64,000 nt of DNA, from NCBI GenBank assembly GCA_050251195.1, contig JBFWNG010000004.1, forward strand, positions 186,001 through 250,000, written 5' to 3'. Positions 43,219 through 51,843 of this stretch are shown here, piece after piece. Made by a program: the position numbers and the translations under genes. This DNA is from JBFWNG01 sp050251195 (lineage in GTDB: Bacteria; Bdellovibrionota_B; Oligoflexia; Oligoflexales; Oligoflexaceae). Within the stretch, counting starts at the first letter, position 1. Each line of letters opens with the position of its first letter. The notes beneath the pieces are model-generated. The model did not search any database and was not told the origin of the DNA. It saw nothing but the letters and a program-made list of their open reading frames with translations.

Positions 43219-44949
43219 CTAGGCAGATTTTTGTTGTTTTGCTACCAACCTAATGCCATTTTCGTCGGCAGATTCTTTCTTGCCGTCTTCCAATTGAGCC
43301 GGTACAAAGTTCGCCTTTTCCATCGCCTTTTCCAAACTGTTCAATGCATAGTCTAGATCCGACTGTGTATGAGTGGCCATAATCGTAAAACGGAAACGAC
43401 TCGCATTGCGGCTCACAGCCGGATAAACGATCGGCGGAACGAAAACACCAGCCTCTAAGAGCACTTGGTTCATCAGGCCAACCTTTGCCTCGTCGCCAAT
43501 CACTATAGGAATAATGCCGCTTTCGTGATTCGGGTCGAGTTTGAAACCGAGGTTTCGCGCACCCTCTACGAAATGGCGAATATTGTTCTTGAGCGAACGA
43601 AAGATTTCCTTATCGTCCAGAAAGAGTTTAATAGCCGCCAGGGCTCCGGCCGCGGCTGCGGGAGGAAAGTACGACGAAAAGATGAACGGCCTAGAGAAAT
43701 GGTGAATCCAATCGATAACTTCTTTTGACGATGCAACGAAGGCTCCGATTGACCCGAATGATTTGGACAGGGTTCCCATGATTATATCAACGTCGTTGAA
43801 CATGTCGTGCTTTTCACAAATTCCGAGGCCATTTTCTCCGACGACTCCAAGGGAGTGAGCTTCGTCGATGTACAAACGGGCATTGTGTTGTTTCTTGGTT
43901 TTAACAATTCCAGGAAGAGAACATAGATCTCCGTCCATCGAAAATACGCCCTCTGTCACGACGAGCGCACCAGCGGCTTCCCCTCTAAATTTCTCCAGAG
44001 TACGGTCCAAGTGTTCGATCGAGTTGTGCTTGAAATATCGAGTCGTCGCTTTGCAAGTGTTGAGACCGTCATGAAGCGAAGCATGAGAAATAAGGTCCGC
44101 CACCACAAGGTCTTGTTCGCTCGTAAGAGCCGCCATTGCTCCTAAATTGGCAGTAAAACCGGTATTAAATAGGAGAGCCTTTTCTTTTTTAAGCATTCGG
44201 GCGATGATTTCGGCCAACTCTTCATGAATGTCCGTAAGCCCGGATACGACAGGTGATCCAGTAGATCCCAAACCATATTTGTCGATCGCTTGTTTTGCAG
44301 CGTCTAAAACTTTGGGATGAGATGCCATGCCAAGGTAGTCGTTCGAACCCATCACGATGTAGTCGTTGCGTGTTTGCTTGCGGCGCCGTTGCAAGTTGAA
44401 TCGCACGCCTTTCGATGCTGTTCGAACGTTGTGGTAAAGATACTGCGGTGCCTTTTTCCATTCATTGAATAGGATGGCAAATTGATTGCACCGGGCAAGA
44501 AGGTCGACGTTGGATTGTTCCGCCTCGACAAAGTTAGCAAGATTGAACTTCTCGGGACTAATTTCAAAACCCCAAGGAGCGACTCCGCTATGGGGATCGT
44601 AGTCAACATAGTGGCTCAATGCTCCATCGATAGGAAGCTTCTTATCGACGGTGGACATACCGAGATAAACTTCCTTTTCGCCTTGCTTCACGGTCCGAAG
44701 GACGGTTCGCCCCAGAAATATTTCTTTATCGCCGACAACTATTTTGGCGCTCGGCATGATCTCTCCCGGCTCCAAACCTTCGCTTTTCGGAAGCTGCCCT
44801 TTCAGATAACCGCCGATGCCCGACAAAGAACAGTTGTCTACGGCAACCCGAAATTGACTGCCGGTTGGCGAATCAAAAACAAAGAATACTTCTTTGTCCT
44901 TGGTGACCTTAAATCTCTTTTGACGAATAGCTTGACTCAGTCCTGACAT
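43219..44949 (-). CDS. PilZ domain fused to an alpha-oxoamine synthase
   Basis: Residues 8-105 resemble a PilZ domain, with N-x-S-x-x-G in DNCSLSGIGGY (Asn39, Ser41, Gly44); the N-terminal RxxxR half is less clear (RQKRF). Residues 165-555 are a complete PLP-dependent alpha-oxoamine synthase: GSNDYLGMASHP, GSTGSPVVSGL, ISHASLHDG, DEAHSLGVVG, and Lys396 in GTLSKSFGS for the Schiff base. The family condenses acyl-CoA with an amino acid (serine palmitoyltransferase, KBL, BioF, and CqsA/LqsA). HNSIEHLDRTL and RPFIFSSYFPP look closest to serine palmitoyltransferase. The fusion is unusual and would allow c-di-GMP control. First gene of an operon with a kinase and a cyclase. Confidence 0.85.
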   Translation of the reverse strand: MSGLSQAIRQKRFKVTKDKEVFFVFDSPTGSQFRVAVDNCSLSGIGGYLKGQLPKSEGLEPGEIMPSAKIVVGDKEIFLGRTVLRTVKQGEKEVYLGMSTVDKKLPIDGALSHYVDYDPHSGVAPWGFEISPEKFNLANFVEAEQSNVDLLARCNQFAILFNEWKKAPQYLYHNVRTASKGVRFNLQRRRKQTRNDYIVMGSNDYLGMASHPKVLDAAKQAIDKYGLGSTGSPVVSGLTDIHEELAEIIARMLKKEKALLFNTGFTANLGAMAALTSEQDLVVADLISHASLHDGLNTCKATTRYFKHNSIEHLDRTLEKFRGEAAGALVVTEGVFSMDGDLCSLPGIVKTKKQHNARLYIDEAHSLGVVGENGLGICEKHDMFNDVDIIMGTLSKSFGSIGAFVASSKEVIDWIHHFSRPFIFSSYFPPAAAAGALAAIKLFLDDKEIFRSLKNNIRHFVEGARNLGFKLDPNHESGIIPIVIGDEAKVGLMNQVLLEAGVFVPPIVYPAVSRNASRFRFTIMATHTQSDLDYALNSLEKAMEKANFVPAQLEDGKKESADENGIRLVAKQQKSA

Positions 44950-45151
44950 GGATACCCCCGACAGTCTTCATATTGGTTTTCGTAAAGGTTACGAAATCCT
45001 TTAGACGAAATCGTTGACTGCCAAGGCATCTCCCTATTTCTTCAAAAATTCACAGAACTGTATCTCGTTGTAATAAGGTGAATTTCCAAGGATTCGTCAA
45101 GAAACTTGGTGTTTGTCCGAAACGCCCTTGCGGACTTTAGAGGAGCCTCCC

Positions 45152-45622
45152 GTGGAACAATTACCTCATAATTCCTTGGACTCAATTTTGGCAATGCTCA
45201 AGCTCATGGATCAAAGCTTGGAGGTTAAGGAATATGATAAAAAACTTACCGAACCAAAAGCAACCCCAGGAAGCGACCTTCCGGCGATGAAACCGAGCAC
45301 CATTAAAAGGTCGGCGGTGACTCCCCAAGTGAAGTCTATCCTGAAGTTCAAGAAGCCGAGGGTTACCCTAAGATTTCCGTTTCGAGCAAAGGTCGTTCTT
45401 CACAAAAACGGCAAATACGTCATGGGGCAAGCGCAGAACATTTCAAAGTCTGGAATTTTTGTATCGGCAAGCCAACAAATATTCGGCGAAAACGAAGTCG
45501 TTCGCCTCTACATAAAGCCCTTTGGCACGTCAAAGTATTATAAATCGATCGCTAGAGTTATCAGGCTAGGAAGTACTCCTACACAAGGGTACGGCCTGCG
45601 TTTTATTCCTCCTGCTGCCTAA
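45152..45622 (+). CDS. PilZ domain protein
   Basis: GTG at 45152 is preceded by AGAGGAG at a 6-nt spacing and is preferred to TTG at 45113. An acidic, flexible N-terminal region of about 75 residues leads to a PilZ domain: RVTLRFPFRAKVVL, QNISKSGIFVSASQ and YGLRFIPP. N-x-S-x-x-G is present, so c-di-GMP binding is plausible. It is divergent from the PilZ-oxoamine synthase operon, and a strong terminator follows. Confidence 0.85.
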   Translation: MEQLPHNSLDSILAMLKLMDQSLEVKEYDKKLTEPKATPGSDLPAMKPSTIKRSAVTPQVKSILKFKKPRVTLRFPFRAKVVLHKNGKYVMGQAQNISKSGIFVSASQQIFGENEVVRLYIKPFGTSKYYKSIARVIRLGSTPTQGYGLRFIPPAA

Positions 45623-45647
45623 TTTTTTCTAGGTTTTTGGCAAATAG

Positions 45648-45685
45648 AAAGAGTCCCAAGCGCTTGCGCCTGGGACTCTTTTTTT
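45648..45685 (+). terminator. Bidirectional terminator between PilZ gene and glnII
   Basis: AAAGAGTCCCA (45648-45658) pairs with TGGGACTCTTT (45671-45681) around an inner GCGC stem, followed by a T-run on the plus strand. It serves the PilZ gene and may also stop glnII from the other side. Confidence 0.9.
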
Positions 45686-45696
45686 GGCGGAAAAAA

Positions 45697-46746
45697 TTAG
45701 TCTATGTTGCAGATGGTTTTCAAGATGCGAGCCGCAACTTGGTAAGGATCTGCGTTCGCGCCAGGTCGGCGATCTTCAAGATAACCGTAACCTTGTTTCG
45801 AAACGTTGAGTGGGATTCTGATAGAAGCACCCCTGTCCGAAACACCATGCCTAAATTGGGTGATATGACATGTCTCGTGCAGTCCTGTAAGACGCTCAGC
45901 GAGGCCGTCGCCATAAACAGCGATGTGCTCATTGTGACGTTTAGAAAGAGCAGAAATAGCGCTTTCGATGGCCTGCATACCCTTTGTTTTATCTCTCATG
46001 CTCTTCGTAGAGAAGTTCGTGTGTTGTCCCGCGCCGTTCCAGTCGCCTTTAACTGGCTTTGGATACAACGTTGCGGTAACGCCATAATTCTCGCCAATCC
46101 TGTAAAGCAACCAGCGCGCTAGCCATACATGGTCACAGATATTGAGAGCTTCGAGTTTGTCGTTCTTAAATCCGCGCGGACCAATTTGGAATTCCCATTG
46201 GCCAGGCATAACTTCCGCGTTAGTTCCGTAAATCATCAGTCCCGCTTTTAAGCAAGCCTGCAGATGGTCTTCGACCAGGTGTCTTCCGAAAACTTCATCC
46301 GATCCAACGCCACAATAGAAAGGACCTTGTGGTGCGGGGTATCCGTCTTCAGGCCAACCGAGTGGAGTACGGCCTTTGAACAGCGTGTACTCTTGTTCGA
46401 ATCCAAACCAAGGCTCTTCTTTAGCGCCGCCCATTTCAAGAGCGCGTCGCAATTCGGCGCGGGTATTCGACATATGAGGAGTTTCGTCCGGGTTGAATAC
46501 TTCGCACATAACGAGGTAACCAGTTTCCCCTTCCAGCGGGTTAGCGATGAAGTTGACCGGTCTGAGGACGAGGTCAGAGCTGTGGCCGCTCGCCTGGTAA
46601 GTTGAAGACCCGTCAAAGTTCCAATCTGGAAAATCAGTGAGTTGCGCCTTGTCGGCGGCAGCTGTTTCAATGACCTTTGTCTTAGAACGAAGCTTTTGAG
46701 TTGGACGGGCACCGTCCATCCAAATGTATTCGGCGGTAACAATCAT
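45697..46746 (-). CDS. glnII: Glutamine synthetase, type II (eukaryote-like)
   Basis: ATP-dependent glutamine synthesis from glutamate and ammonia. Length 349 aa, no adenylylation site, and blocks FPDWNFDGSSTYQA, WFGFEQEYTLF, GPFYCGVG, EVMPGQWEFQIGP, GDWNGAGQHTNFSTKSMR and FRHGVSDRGASIRIP identify the GSII group found in eukaryotes and some bacteria, rather than dodecameric GlnA. GGGGAG precedes the ATG, and an inverted repeat lies about 35 bp upstream. A solute-binding protein gene is divergent from it. Confidence 0.95.
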   Translation of the reverse strand: MIVTAEYIWMDGARPTQKLRSKTKVIETAAADKAQLTDFPDWNFDGSSTYQASGHSSDLVLRPVNFIANPLEGETGYLVMCEVFNPDETPHMSNTRAELRRALEMGGAKEEPWFGFEQEYTLFKGRTPLGWPEDGYPAPQGPFYCGVGSDEVFGRHLVEDHLQACLKAGLMIYGTNAEVMPGQWEFQIGPRGFKNDKLEALNICDHVWLARWLLYRIGENYGVTATLYPKPVKGDWNGAGQHTNFSTKSMRDKTKGMQAIESAISALSKRHNEHIAVYGDGLAERLTGLHETCHITQFRHGVSDRGASIRIPLNVSKQGYGYLEDRRPGANADPYQVAARILKTICNID

Positions 46747-46778
46747 TCCTGGTTCTCCCCGGGGTGGTTAATGGATTT

Positions 46779-46795
46779 TCACGTTATACACGTGA
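46779..46795. promoter_or_regulatory. Inverted repeat in the glnII / solute-binding-protein gap
   Basis: TCACGT and ACGTGA flank TATAC, giving a 17-bp palindromic site with a TATAAC hexamer on the minus strand. The position, 33 bp upstream of the glnII start, fits an operator overlapping its promoter. No regulator is identified. Confidence 0.45.
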
Positions 46796-46929
46796 TTTTA
46801 TTTGAAGGAAATAGGAACTATCGAAAAATCAGCGAATTTTCGCAAAAATACCTCGCCCCCAAAAAAGCCTTAAGTTTCGTCCTGAGGATTCCGATACTTA
46901 CCCAGGTTCAGCACCTTGGAAAGGGTCGA

Positions 46930-47811
46930 ATGATTCAAAATTGGGCGTCAAAACTAGCAAAAAGCCTTATCCTCTTGGCTGCAATCCAAGATGCGGCGCC
47001 TCTCTACGCTCGAACATTCGAAGAAATTAAAAAATCAGGCGAGTTGAAGGTTGCGACCAGAAACAGACCGGGCGTTTCTCAAAAAGTTGGAAACGAGATC
47101 CGAGGCTTTCACTATTGCTTGATGTCGCGGTTTGCAAAAGATCAGGGTCTCAAACTTGTCGTCGAATGGCGAACTCACGACTTCCTCGAGTACTTCAAGA
47201 AGCCTGGATACGACATTCACAAAGTGATGACCGACCCATCCCTTGCCTATATGCCTGAATATCTCGAGCACAACGATATAGGCCTCGACGGATTCAACTT
47301 CTTGCCATGGCGCGAAAAACTAGGCGACTACATCAAGCTGACCCATGCAAGACAGATCGTTGTTTACAACAAAAACAAAATGAAAAAGCCCGATTCCGTG
47401 GTCGATCTCGCGGGCAAAACGGTTGTTGTTAACGAAGGCACTTCTCAGCATTCCATGCTCAAAGAAATCGCCGGCAAGTATAAGATAAATATAGTCTTGG
47501 CGAAAATGCAGCAGCAGCAAGACAATGACTTGGAGGGCCTGATTTCAGGCAAAGCCGATTTCGCCATTTATCCGTCCACATACGCACTCCATGACATTAA
47601 AGCCAACGGTCAATTGGGGTTCGGATTCGCGATCGGAGATTCAGCTCCATTCGCGTGGATGATTGCCAAGAACAACCCCACGCTTGCCGCAGAGCTTAAT
47701 AAGTTCGTAAAGAACGGGAAAGAAAACGGCACGTTTGATACTTGTTTTAAACAAGAATACGGAATTTCCTACAACGACTACCTGCGCAGCCTATCTATTC
47801 TAGATAACTAA
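46930..47811 (+). CDS. Periplasmic solute-binding protein, family 3
   Basis: ATG at 46930 has GGAAAGGG just upstream and yields a signal peptide (ending APLYA/RT); the frame is open further upstream, but that part is antisense to glnII. The 293-aa protein has the family-3 pattern: FEEIKKSGELKVATRN near the start, two lobes with DLAGKTVVVNEGTS at the lobe transition, and SGKADFAIYPSTYAL. Such proteins bind amino acids for ABC transporters or act as regulators. No permease or ATPase gene is adjacent. The divergent glnII hints at a glutamine or amino-acid ligand, which is inference. Confidence 0.82.
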   Translation: MIQNWASKLAKSLILLAAIQDAAPLYARTFEEIKKSGELKVATRNRPGVSQKVGNEIRGFHYCLMSRFAKDQGLKLVVEWRTHDFLEYFKKPGYDIHKVMTDPSLAYMPEYLEHNDIGLDGFNFLPWREKLGDYIKLTHARQIVVYNKNKMKKPDSVVDLAGKTVVVNEGTSQHSMLKEIAGKYKINIVLAKMQQQQDNDLEGLISGKADFAIYPSTYALHDIKANGQLGFGFAIGDSAPFAWMIAKNNPTLAAELNKFVKNGKENGTFDTCFKQEYGISYNDYLRSLSILDN

Positions 47812-47841
47812 ACCTTTGCGCCAAAGGCGTAACGATTTATT

Positions 47842-47877
47842 CTGAACAAAGTGAAGGATCTCTGTCGAATATTCGAC
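47842..47877. repeat. Decayed copy of the CTTCGCTCAGGAT-type repeat plus a 14-bp palindrome
   Basis: CTGAACAAAGTGAAGGATCTC (first 20 bases at 47842-47861) matches the right arm of the 11.2-kb element with a few changes. GTCGAATATTCGAC (47864-47877), a perfect palindrome, follows it directly. It lies between two convergent genes. Confidence 0.5.
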
Positions 47878-47904
47878 GACAGCATCTGAGAGGATCGAGG
47901 ACGA

Positions 47905-49866
47905 TTACCCCGCCAATATCCCCGATTGCCCGATTTTCAGCTTGAGAACTATATAGGTGATGTCATCCGGAGCAGCTGCGTCGCGGCCGAGATCGAGTTC
48001 AGCTCTGATCTCTTCGGAAATTTGTTGCGCGCTCATGTTGCACCGTTCTTGAAAAAATCTGGCAATCGTCTTCAGAGAGAATTTATCGCCGCTTCGTTTC
48101 GGAATTTCAAACAAGCCGTCGGAATAAAGCAGAATCGTCTCTCCGCCCTCGACGATAAATGACTGAAGGTGTTCCGGTGCGTTTTTCTTGCCAAACCCTA
48201 GAAGAGACGACGATTGGGTTCGTAAGAGCAGTTTTGGTTTCTTATTATCGCTCGTGGACAGGATTTGCGGCATGTGACCTGAGTTAATATATCGGAGCTC
48301 CTTGGTATTGAGGTCAATCGACAATGAAAAGAGCGTCATGAGGTTTGACGTGTGGTCATCCTTTGCCAGAAGACTATGAAGGTTGAAGTGCAAAAATTCG
48401 AGAGGGACTTCCTGCCCCTTTCTCTGAAATTCTTCATAGATCATATCCGTGGCGCCTTTCGCAAAGGCCGCAAGCAATGCGGATGCGGTTCCGTGCCCCG
48501 TAACGTCCCCGACGTGAATATGCAATTGATTGTTCTTTGTGAGGTAATAGGCGTACCAGTCGCCTCCGACGGCGCTTGCCGGTTGGAAATAGGCGTGAAG
48601 ATCAAAGTGAGATGTCTCGTAAACTTTCTTGGGTAAGAAGATCGTTTGCAAAAGGCCCGCAGTTGCCAACTCATGCTGCAGCAATGCCTTCTCCTCGCTC
48701 TCCTTGATCTTTTCGGCAATTGTTTCTTTAAGCCTCGCGGCCATTTTGCCAAAGTGGGCGCTGAGAATGTTTATTTCTTTGAACGATTTAGGTGGGAGCG
48801 CCAGGTCCAAATTGCCGAGCTGGATAGCTTTCGTGCTGTCGATCAAGTTCGAGACAGGTTGCGTGACGGAGCGGGAAACCAAGAAAGCGAGAAGAATTGT
48901 CACAAGCATTCCCAAGAATACGATGACGACGAGACTTCGTTGCAACGTATAGACTTCGCCAAAAATAAGGTTCTTGGGTATCAGAATCGTGATCGACCAT
49001 TTTAGTTCGTTGGCGGAGAAGGTGTAGATTTCGTACGGTACCTCCTCGCTTCCTTCTTTTAATGTTATTTTCACCAACGGATGGTCAGAAGACGATCCAA
49101 GACTCTTCAGGTCATTCTTGAATTCCTTTAAGAACCAACTTGCCATGGGACCAAACGAACTCAACACCGTGCCGTTCTCGTTAATCAAGATCGCGGAAAT
49201 GGTGTTGTCGGAGCTGAGCGAGCTTTCGATCGATTTGAGAATTTTGCCGATATACTCGATGCTCACGTCGATTTGTAGGTAGGCAGTATAGCCCTGAGAC
49301 TCGTCGATCGTCCCGACAGGGTGAATTATCGGAATCACTTTTTTGCCGGTCACTTGTGACGGCATGAGTTCCATCAGAAACGGAAAAGTTTTGCTCTTGT
49401 TGAGGCGTGTGGCTACATCGTGGACAAGCTGGTTGTCCACATTGGTGTCAACGAGACCGGAGTACCAATCTCGGTGCACGCTAAACTGGTTATTCTCGCG
49501 CAAGTTGATGAATTGAATCGCCTCGATGGCCAAGTTGTCCTTGAGAAACTGCTGAAGCTCTGATTGGACCTGCGTTTGCCATGCATCACGCGCGAAGTTG
49601 GGAGCATTGATAAGCTGCATGAGAGACGGTGACGCCGCCAGCGTTCGAGCTTGCTGGTGAAAGGTTTCAAATTCCTTGGAGAGATGGTCTGACGATTGGC
49701 GCATCATGGAAAAGAAGATGGATTCCACGCCTTTGACAACCGTCTTCTCGAGGCTGCGAGAAGACAAAAACGAGATCAGACCAACGATGGTCAACGAAAT
49801 GCCCACGAAGTAAATAATGAGCGCTGAGAACAATGATCTGTTTTTGTCGAACATAATGCCTTGCAA
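47905..49866 (-). CDS. Membrane-bound SpoIIE-type PP2C phosphatase with sensor and HAMP domains
   Basis: A membrane helix (about 12-35), a large extracytoplasmic sensor region (36-310, Cache-like), a second helix (315-338), a HAMP domain (SRSVTQPVSNLIDSTKAIQLGNLD) and a coiled coil precede the PP2C domain (about 415-645). This keeps its metal-binding aspartates: VGGDWYAYY, GDVTGHGTASAL, YSDGLFE and APDDITYIVLK. It should dephosphorylate a serine-phosphorylated partner such as an anti-anti-sigma factor, which is not encoded in the window. The start is Met1 (49866) or Met5 (49854). Confidence 0.9.
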   Translation of the reverse strand: MQGIMFDKNRSLFSALIIYFVGISLTIVGLISFLSSRSLEKTVVKGVESIFFSMMRQSSDHLSKEFETFHQQARTLAASPSLMQLINAPNFARDAWQTQVQSELQQFLKDNLAIEAIQFINLRENNQFSVHRDWYSGLVDTNVDNQLVHDVATRLNKSKTFPFLMELMPSQVTGKKVIPIIHPVGTIDESQGYTAYLQIDVSIEYIGKILKSIESSLSSDNTISAILINENGTVLSSFGPMASWFLKEFKNDLKSLGSSSDHPLVKITLKEGSEEVPYEIYTFSANELKWSITILIPKNLIFGEVYTLQRSLVVIVFLGMLVTILLAFLVSRSVTQPVSNLIDSTKAIQLGNLDLALPPKSFKEINILSAHFGKMAARLKETIAEKIKESEEKALLQHELATAGLLQTIFLPKKVYETSHFDLHAYFQPASAVGGDWYAYYLTKNNQLHIHVGDVTGHGTASALLAAFAKGATDMIYEEFQRKGQEVPLEFLHFNLHSLLAKDDHTSNLMTLFSLSIDLNTKELRYINSGHMPQILSTSDNKKPKLLLRTQSSSLLGFGKKNAPEHLQSFIVEGGETILLYSDGLFEIPKRSGDKFSLKTIARFFQERCNMSAQQISEEIRAELDLGRDAAAPDDITYIVLKLKIGQSGILAG

Positions 49867-50146
49867 GTTAGTAATTCTCTCTTAAGTTTTCGGACGCTTT
49901 GGTCATTTTGCTTAGGAAGGTGCGCTCGCCTCGTTGGAGCCAATTGGCGGAGTGCGTTGATAAGATAGGGTGCGTTTGTTGGTTTTTGCGAAAACACCAA
50001 GGGTTCGTTTTTCCCCAAAGGGGCATGTTGGGGGGCGGCTAGGGGTGACGCGCCCGCTGTGCGAATAGCCAGATGGTTAGGCATGGACACCAGAATAAGG
50101 ATTATGTTAATGAAAATAACTAACTATCTTGTGAGGAGAAGAAGAC

Positions 50147-50728
50147 ATGACTTTTAAATTACCGGAACTTCCCTATGCAATGGATGCTTTGAGTCCAACT
50201 ATTTCCAAAGAAACGATTGAATATCACTACGGCAAGCACCATAAAGCTTACGTCGATAAGCTCAACGCTCTTATCGAAACCGAAGCCCCTCAATATAAAA
50301 ACAAATCGTTGGAAGACATCATCAAAACCTCCTCTGGACCCGTTTTCAATAACGCGGCCCAGATCTGGAATCACACTTTTTACTGGAATTGCTTGAGCCC
50401 AAAAGGGAAGCCCGTAGCGGACGGAAAGATCGCAACGGAAATCACAAAGAGCTTTGGCAGTTTTGATAAATTCAAAGATGAGTTTTCGACAAAATCGAAA
50501 ACCCTGTTTGGTTCCGGCTGGGTTTGGCTTGTGAAAGACTCTTCCGGCAAATTGTCCATCGAACAAAGTAAAGACGCTGAAAATCCCATGACCAAAGGCA
50601 AAAAGCCGCTTCTCACCTGCGATGTCTGGGAACACGCCTACTATATCGATTATCGTAACAACCGACCCAACTATGTCGATGCCTTCTGGAACATCGTCAA
50701 CTGGGGCTTTGTTAACGAGCAACTCTAA
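50147..50728 (+). CDS. sodB: Iron superoxide dismutase
   Basis: Dismutates superoxide. It keeps the metal ligands: His in EYHYGKHH, His in QIWNHTFYW, and Asp and His in DVWEHAYYIDYRN. The GPVFNNAAQ segment with Gln before IWNHTFYW is the iron-type signature. Length 193 aa. A strong GAGGAG site lies before the ATG, and there is no signal peptide, so it is cytoplasmic. The 280-bp upstream gap shows no clear Fur box. A hairpin follows the gene. Confidence 0.96.
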   Translation: MTFKLPELPYAMDALSPTISKETIEYHYGKHHKAYVDKLNALIETEAPQYKNKSLEDIIKTSSGPVFNNAAQIWNHTFYWNCLSPKGKPVADGKIATEITKSFGSFDKFKDEFSTKSKTLFGSGWVWLVKDSSGKLSIEQSKDAENPMTKGKKPLLTCDVWEHAYYIDYRNNRPNYVDAFWNIVNWGFVNEQL

Positions 50729-50742
50729 GAGAGCCGCTGAAG

Positions 50743-50765
50743 CAAGGGGGACATCATCCCCCTTG
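50743..50765 (+). terminator. Hairpin after sodB
   Basis: CAAGGGGGA pairs with TCCCCCTTG around a 5-nt loop, 15 bp after the stop. The following sequence is only moderately T-rich, so termination efficiency is uncertain. Confidence 0.6.
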
Positions 50766-50851
50766 AATCCTTCCCCGCATCAGCAATGACAAATGAGAAA
50801 TTCTTAAATAACGTTTGTGTTACCAAAAGCGTGGTGTTAGGAATAGAGGAA

Positions 50852-50873
50852 ATTGGCTGACTGGTCAGTCAAT
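50852..50873. promoter_or_regulatory. TetR-type operator-like palindrome upstream of the trypsin gene
   Basis: A 22-bp inverted repeat with a single mismatched pair, centred on CTGAC-TG-GTCAG and flanked by ATTG/CAAT. It resembles the TTGACTGACCAGTCAA class of TetR-family operators. It ends 20 bp before the ATG at 50894. No TetR gene is in the window. Confidence 0.6.
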
Positions 50874-50893
50874 CGGTTGTCAAAGGGGGAGTT

Positions 50894-51730
50894 ATGAATA
50901 CAAGACATGTCCTAGGATTAACCCTGATATTTACAGCAGTTTTAGGCTGCGGTCGTACGGAAGAACAGTCGGAAACGAAGATCGTCGGCGGTGCGCCCGT
51001 CACAGATCTCAAGGCTTTTCCGTGGATAGTATCTATTCAGAATGACAGAGTGGGCCATTTTTGCGGTGGTACCTTGGTAGCTCCCAAAGTGGTTTTGACC
51101 GCTGCGCATTGCGTGAAGCCGCAAATGCACGATAAAGTCCGGATTGGTGCGGTGGACCTCAATGATCCCGCTCAGGGGGAAGAAATAAAAGTTGTTGGGG
51201 AGAAGATCCACGAAGGTTACAGCGAAAGCACTCTGTTGAACGATCTTGCCATTTTGATCCTAGAAAAGCCCGCTACTAAAGCTCCTCTAAAACTAAACGA
51301 TTCGGAAGACATTCCTGCCGTCAACGATTCAGCAGATGTCATTGGTTGGGGCGTACTGAAGGAAAAGGATATCTTAACGCCGCCAATCCTTCATCAAGTG
51401 GCATTACCCGTTCGCGATGCCAAGGACTGCGTACAAGATTTCATAGCGATGGAAGACAAACTAAAAGAAGAATACGGGCAGGATTTTGAAGTGGAGCAAA
51501 TGATTGTCAACGAATCGCACATTTGTGCTGGCCCTAAAGAAGGGGGCAAGGATTCTTGCCAGGGCGATTCCGGCGGACCCTTGTTCTCAAAAGTGGCAAA
51601 TGGCCGTATGAACCTTACTGGCATTGTGAGCTACGGGTTTGGTTGCGCTAGGGAAAACCTGTCGGGGCTTTATACGCGGGTTTCTTATTTCCAAGACTGG
51701 ATCAACGATCGACTGAGCGAAAATAAATAA
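50894..51730 (+). CDS. Trypsin-like serine protease lipoprotein (S1)
   Basis: The lipobox AVLGC is at residues 15-19. A short propeptide ends in Lys directly before IVGG, the canonical zymogen activation site. The catalytic triad is present: His in TAAHC, Asp in NDLAIL, Ser in CQGDSGGP. The Asp six residues before the active Ser (KDSCQGDSGG) predicts cleavage after Lys or Arg. Cys pairs match animal-type S1 proteases (HFCGGT..AAHC). Such eukaryote-like trypsins occur in predatory and fish-pathogenic bacteria. A TetR-like operator lies just upstream and a terminator downstream. Confidence 0.94.
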   Translation: MNTRHVLGLTLIFTAVLGCGRTEEQSETKIVGGAPVTDLKAFPWIVSIQNDRVGHFCGGTLVAPKVVLTAAHCVKPQMHDKVRIGAVDLNDPAQGEEIKVVGEKIHEGYSESTLLNDLAILILEKPATKAPLKLNDSEDIPAVNDSADVIGWGVLKEKDILTPPILHQVALPVRDAKDCVQDFIAMEDKLKEEYGQDFEVEQMIVNESHICAGPKEGGKDSCQGDSGGPLFSKVANGRMNLTGIVSYGFGCARENLSGLYTRVSYFQDWINDRLSENK

Positions 51731-51757
51731 CTTCTCTGCTCAGAGGTATAATTTTTG

Positions 51758-51790
51758 AAGGCTGAGGATTCATGTCTCAGCCTTTTTCTT
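51758..51790 (+). terminator. Rho-independent terminator after the trypsin gene
   Basis: AAGGCTGAG (51758-51766) pairs with CTCAGCCTT (51776-51784) around a 9-nt loop, followed by T-rich sequence. Confidence 0.9.
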
Positions 51791-51843
51791 TTGCTGCCGA
51801 AACGCAAAGAAGGGTAAAAAGGTAAAAGTAACCCGGGTGTGTG

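Noticed and set aside
46642..46929. N-terminal extension of the solute-binding protein
   Set aside because: It is antisense to glnII and would hide the signal peptide; ATG 46930 has a good ribosome-binding site.
50081..50127. Possible Fur box upstream of sodB
   Set aside because: The AT-rich sequence matches the 19-bp consensus too poorly to call.
50159..50722. 187-codon open frame antisense to all of sodB
   Set aside because: No signal, no domain and no ribosome-binding site; sodB is unquestionable and its codon structure opens the reverse frame.
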